From: Mesorhizobium terrae
Lineage (GTDB): Bacteria > Pseudomonadota > Alphaproteobacteria > Rhizobiales > Rhizobiaceae
Assembly (NCBI RefSeq): GCF_008727715.1
Contig: NZ_CP044218.1
Coordinates: 4,109,501-4,173,500, forward strand
Direction of reading: 5' to 3'
Length of the DNA stretch: 64,000 nt
The notes under the pieces were generated by a model, which was given only the letters and a program-made list of their open reading frames with translations, searched no databases and was not told where the DNA came from. Position 1 is the stretch's first letter; each line of letters starts with the position of its first letter. The translations under genes and the position numbers were made by a program. Shown piece after piece: positions 62,124 through 64,000 of the stretch.

Positions 62124-63122
62124 TTAGAGGGGTGCAACCTTCCACGAAAGCACATGATATGCAGCCGACCAACCGGGGTTTGTCTGCGAAAAAAACACGA
62201 TGGCTGGACCAACCTTGTTTCGATTTGTGATGTGGTCCGTGGCGGAGACGCTATATGCGTCCGAGAAATTCTGACCATCTCTAGAGAACGACCAAACGAA
62301 ATTTGAGCCGTTGTAGGTCAATCTCGACCAAATCGGAGATGAAGGCGCTGGCAATCCCGTATCTGAAAAAGCACTATCGTTGGAGTAGCTATCGAACCCG
62401 GTTCCACCGGACATTTTCAAATAGTCAAATCTATATGCACTGTTTCCGTTGGCGCTTATGCCGAACGTGATGGTCCGGCTGTTCGCAACGTCCCTGACGG
62501 CTATCCCTGGTAAATTGTATGTGGACAATGGGCCTGAATACACTGTCAGCATTGTGGCTTGCCAATTCCCGGATGGCGCATCGACTTCTGCCATCATCGC
62601 ACGGTTGTTCGCTACCGTGCTTGCCGTGAGTGCCATGCCTCTGGAGGTTGCGGTAATAGCTGCGCCTACTGGCGCAGTGGTCGATGTTGTTAGAGCAAAA
62701 TTCGCCGCGATTGGCTTTGCCACTGCAGAATAATTCAACCAATCGACATCCCCGCCGCTACCACTCCCTGTGGTTGCAATCGTGATGCTTCCTGGGCCAT
62801 TTAGGATCGCAATTCCTGGCCCCGCGGTAATAGCACCCGCTTGCGGGGGATGACCACTGGAGCCAATGAGAACCTGACCATCGGTCAATGGGGTAACTCC
62901 ACCAAAACCACCGGTCCCGTTGTTGAATTGGATGGAATTTTGCTGCCCACCAGGTGCAATGTTGGTCACGCAGTTCCCAAGGGCATTGAAATTCGCCATC
63001 ACTTGCGTGGCGTCAGCAACTTGTCCATTCGTCAATTGGTTCGGTAGAACGCATTGGCCGAATGCTGCCTTCGTAGCAACGAGGACCGTGCCAAAGGCAA
63101 GAGCGAAATTGATCTTCCTCAT
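62124..63122 (-). CDS. Secreted/tail-fibre-like protein, copy 2 of tandem pair
   Basis: A 332-residue protein with a signal peptide (cleavage near residue 22, AFG-Q) and two cysteines (C24, C51) flanking the phage-tail-like motif NGQVADATQVMANFNAL (32-48). A glycine/asparagine-rich segment, NSIQFNNGTGGFGG and DGQVLIGSSG, of the sort found in tail fibres and surface adhesins follows. The C-terminal domain of about 200 residues is strand-rich, with WSRLTYNGSNFVWSFSRDGQNF resembling concanavalin-like lectin folds. GAGGAAG precedes the ATG at 63122. It is clearly paralogous to the gene upstream (26-bp gap). Function unknown; surface adhesion or glycan binding is a guess. Confidence 0.6.
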   Translation of the reverse strand: MRKINFALAFGTVLVATKAAFGQCVLPNQLTNGQVADATQVMANFNALGNCVTNIAPGGQQNSIQFNNGTGGFGGVTPLTDGQVLIGSSGHPPQAGAITAGPGIAILNGPGSITIATTGSGSGGDVDWLNYSAVAKPIAANFALTTSTTAPVGAAITATSRGMALTASTVANNRAMMAEVDAPSGNWQATMLTVYSGPLSTYNLPGIAVRDVANSRTITFGISANGNSAYRFDYLKMSGGTGFDSYSNDSAFSDTGLPAPSSPIWSRLTYNGSNFVWSFSRDGQNFSDAYSVSATDHITNRNKVGPAIVFFSQTNPGWSAAYHVLSWKVAPL

Positions 63123-63148
63123 CGTCGCAAACTTCCTCGAATTGGATA

Positions 63149-64000
63149 CTAATTTAGGCTGACAAGTGTCCAGGACAGAACTTGCTGCGATACGGGCCAT
63201 GTAGGGTATACAGGTTCGGAGAAGAGAATCGCTGGTCCGACACGATCGACGTTTACGAGATAATCGTCCGCTGCCGCCGAGTAAGCGGTTACAAAGAACT
63301 GACCGTCGCGAGAGAAAGCCCACGACAGGGTCGTGCCGTCGTAGGTAAGGCGGGTCCAAAGTGGCTCGGATGGCGCGGGCAATCCGATGTCCTGAAAAGT
63401 GGCTGCCGTGCCAAGGAGGCGATCCAGTCCTGATCCGCCAGAGGACCTTAGATAACTGAAGCGATAGTCGTTTTGTCCCAGCGCTCCAATTCCAAACTCA
63501 ACTGCGCGATTGTTGACGGAGTCCCTGACCGCAATTGCAGGAACACTGGAGTTTGATGCTGCCCCCGTATAGGCGGTGAGCATTGTTGCCTGCCACTTTC
63601 CGCTCGGGGCGGGAGTTTCGGCCATCATCGCTGTGTTGGCGGCCCCTCCCGTCGCAGTCATTGCAAACCCACGCACAGTGGCCGTAATCCCAGCACCGCT
63701 TGGAGGCGTTGTCGATGTGCGGAGGGAAAAAGCGGCGACTGACGGCCGGACGACGGCAGCTGAATTGAGCCAGTCAACAGCGGTTTCGTTGCCGCCGCTG
63801 GGAGCTGCAATGATGATTCCGCTCGGCGAAGATTGGATGTTTATTCCAGTTCCGGCTGTAAGGGTCGAGTTCATTGGGAGGGCGCCTGTCGACCCGATCA
63901 ATAATTGCCCATCGGACAGTGTATTGGTTCCTCCAAAGCCGCCAGAAGAGTCTCGTACCTGAACAGAATTGGCAGAGCCGGCAGGAGAGTTTTTGACAAT
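63149..64000 (-). CDS. Secreted/tail-fibre-like protein, copy 1, 5' end beyond the window
   Basis: The frame is open through the right edge, giving 283 residues in view without a start. Reading up to the edge, it contains ANSVQVRDSSGGFGG and LSDGQLLIGSTG, which align with the same region of the next gene, so the apparent start at 63901 is not real. The C-terminal 200 residues align over their whole length with copy 2 (VDWLN, TAxxRG, SGxWQATMLT, AVRD, RLTYxG, FSRDGQ, VGPAI, VLSW). About half the residues look identical by eye. Expected full length is near 330 residues. Confidence 0.6.
   Translation of the reverse strand: MVKNSPAGSANSVQVRDSSGGFGGTNTLSDGQLLIGSTGALPMNSTLTAGTGINIQSSPSGIIIAAPSGGNETAVDWLNSAAVVRPSVAAFSLRTSTTPPSGAGITATVRGFAMTATGGAANTAMMAETPAPSGKWQATMLTAYTGAASNSSVPAIAVRDSVNNRAVEFGIGALGQNDYRFSYLRSSGGSGLDRLLGTAATFQDIGLPAPSEPLWTRLTYDGTTLSWAFSRDGQFFVTAYSAAADDYLVNVDRVGPAILFSEPVYPTWPVSQQVLSWTLVSLN

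Noticed and set aside
63123..63359. 79-residue upstream extension of the 62124..63122 gene
   Set aside because: The extension overlaps the end of the upstream paralogue and would bury the signal peptide; a good ribosome site precedes 63122.
63149..63901. Complete 250-residue gene starting at TTG 63901
   Set aside because: The frame remains open and homologous to the neighbouring paralogue up to base 64000, so the gene is partial, not complete.

Overview
The window looks like chromosome of a GC-rich member of the Rhizobiales, most probably a Mesorhizobium or close relative. That placement is inferred from gene content and protein style: DUF1127 and DUF982 small proteins, a folE-hisI pair, phasins, a short-type argC beside speB, and an EPS co-polymerase. 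Almost all of it is ordinary housekeeping and accessory chromosome with short intergenic gaps. The last 2.6 kb is different: it is visibly AT-richer and begins exactly where a dusA gene is cut off.

Layout. 1-2.3 kb: tandem DUF1127 genes, a DUF2157/GDYXXLXY membrane pair and tRNA-Leu(UAG). 2.6-14 kb: tig, radC, map, an ArnT-like glycosyltransferase, glpX-recJ, a patatin, folE-hisI. 14.2-20.2 kb: a NifU-like scaffold lacking its third cysteine, then a small exopolysaccharide locus (GT4, Wza-like lipoprotein, Wzz with a degenerate kinase domain, BioF2-like acetyltransferase). 20.3-25.9 kb: ctaA, speB-argC-kinase, a universal stress protein behind an FNR/FixK-type box, DUF1344. 26-32 kb: two phasins, DUF445, a lactate-monooxygenase-like enzyme and a HerA-like ATPase. 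32-39.6 kb: a storage-lipid cluster with WS/DGAT and hydrolase divergent from fadD-maoC-phaC-phaZ. 39.6-42 kb: FAH-maiA-adh, the lower part of a ring-cleavage pathway. 42.3-49.7 kb: response regulator, hybrid kinase and FIST sensor beside form-II coxSLM. 49.8-61.2 kb: diguanylate cyclase, methyltransferase, tautomerase/HxlR, kup, amidohydrolase, GNAT-cutC, tex. 61.3 kb to the end: dusA 5' fragment, about 0.7 kb without a convincing gene, then two tandem paralogous secreted or tail-fibre-like genes, the second running off the edge.

How genes may work together. PHA metabolism recurs: two phasins, a CoA ligase, an R-hydratase-like MaoC, a synthase with a GSCSGG nucleophile box and an intracellular mcl-type depolymerase, with PhaR-like TGC-N3-GCA sites in front of one phasin and in the DUF1127/DUF2157 intergenic. 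The FIST protein, NahK-like hybrid kinase and LuxR-type regulator form a sensory set next to a molybdenum hydroxylase operon.

Most notable: the dusA truncation, read here as the left junction of an integrated element. Other points are two heptad-repeat hairpins, the FIST/kinase/cox neighbourhood, the pseudokinase-like Wzz and the two-cysteine NifU-like protein. No rRNA, CRISPR array or insertion sequence was seen.
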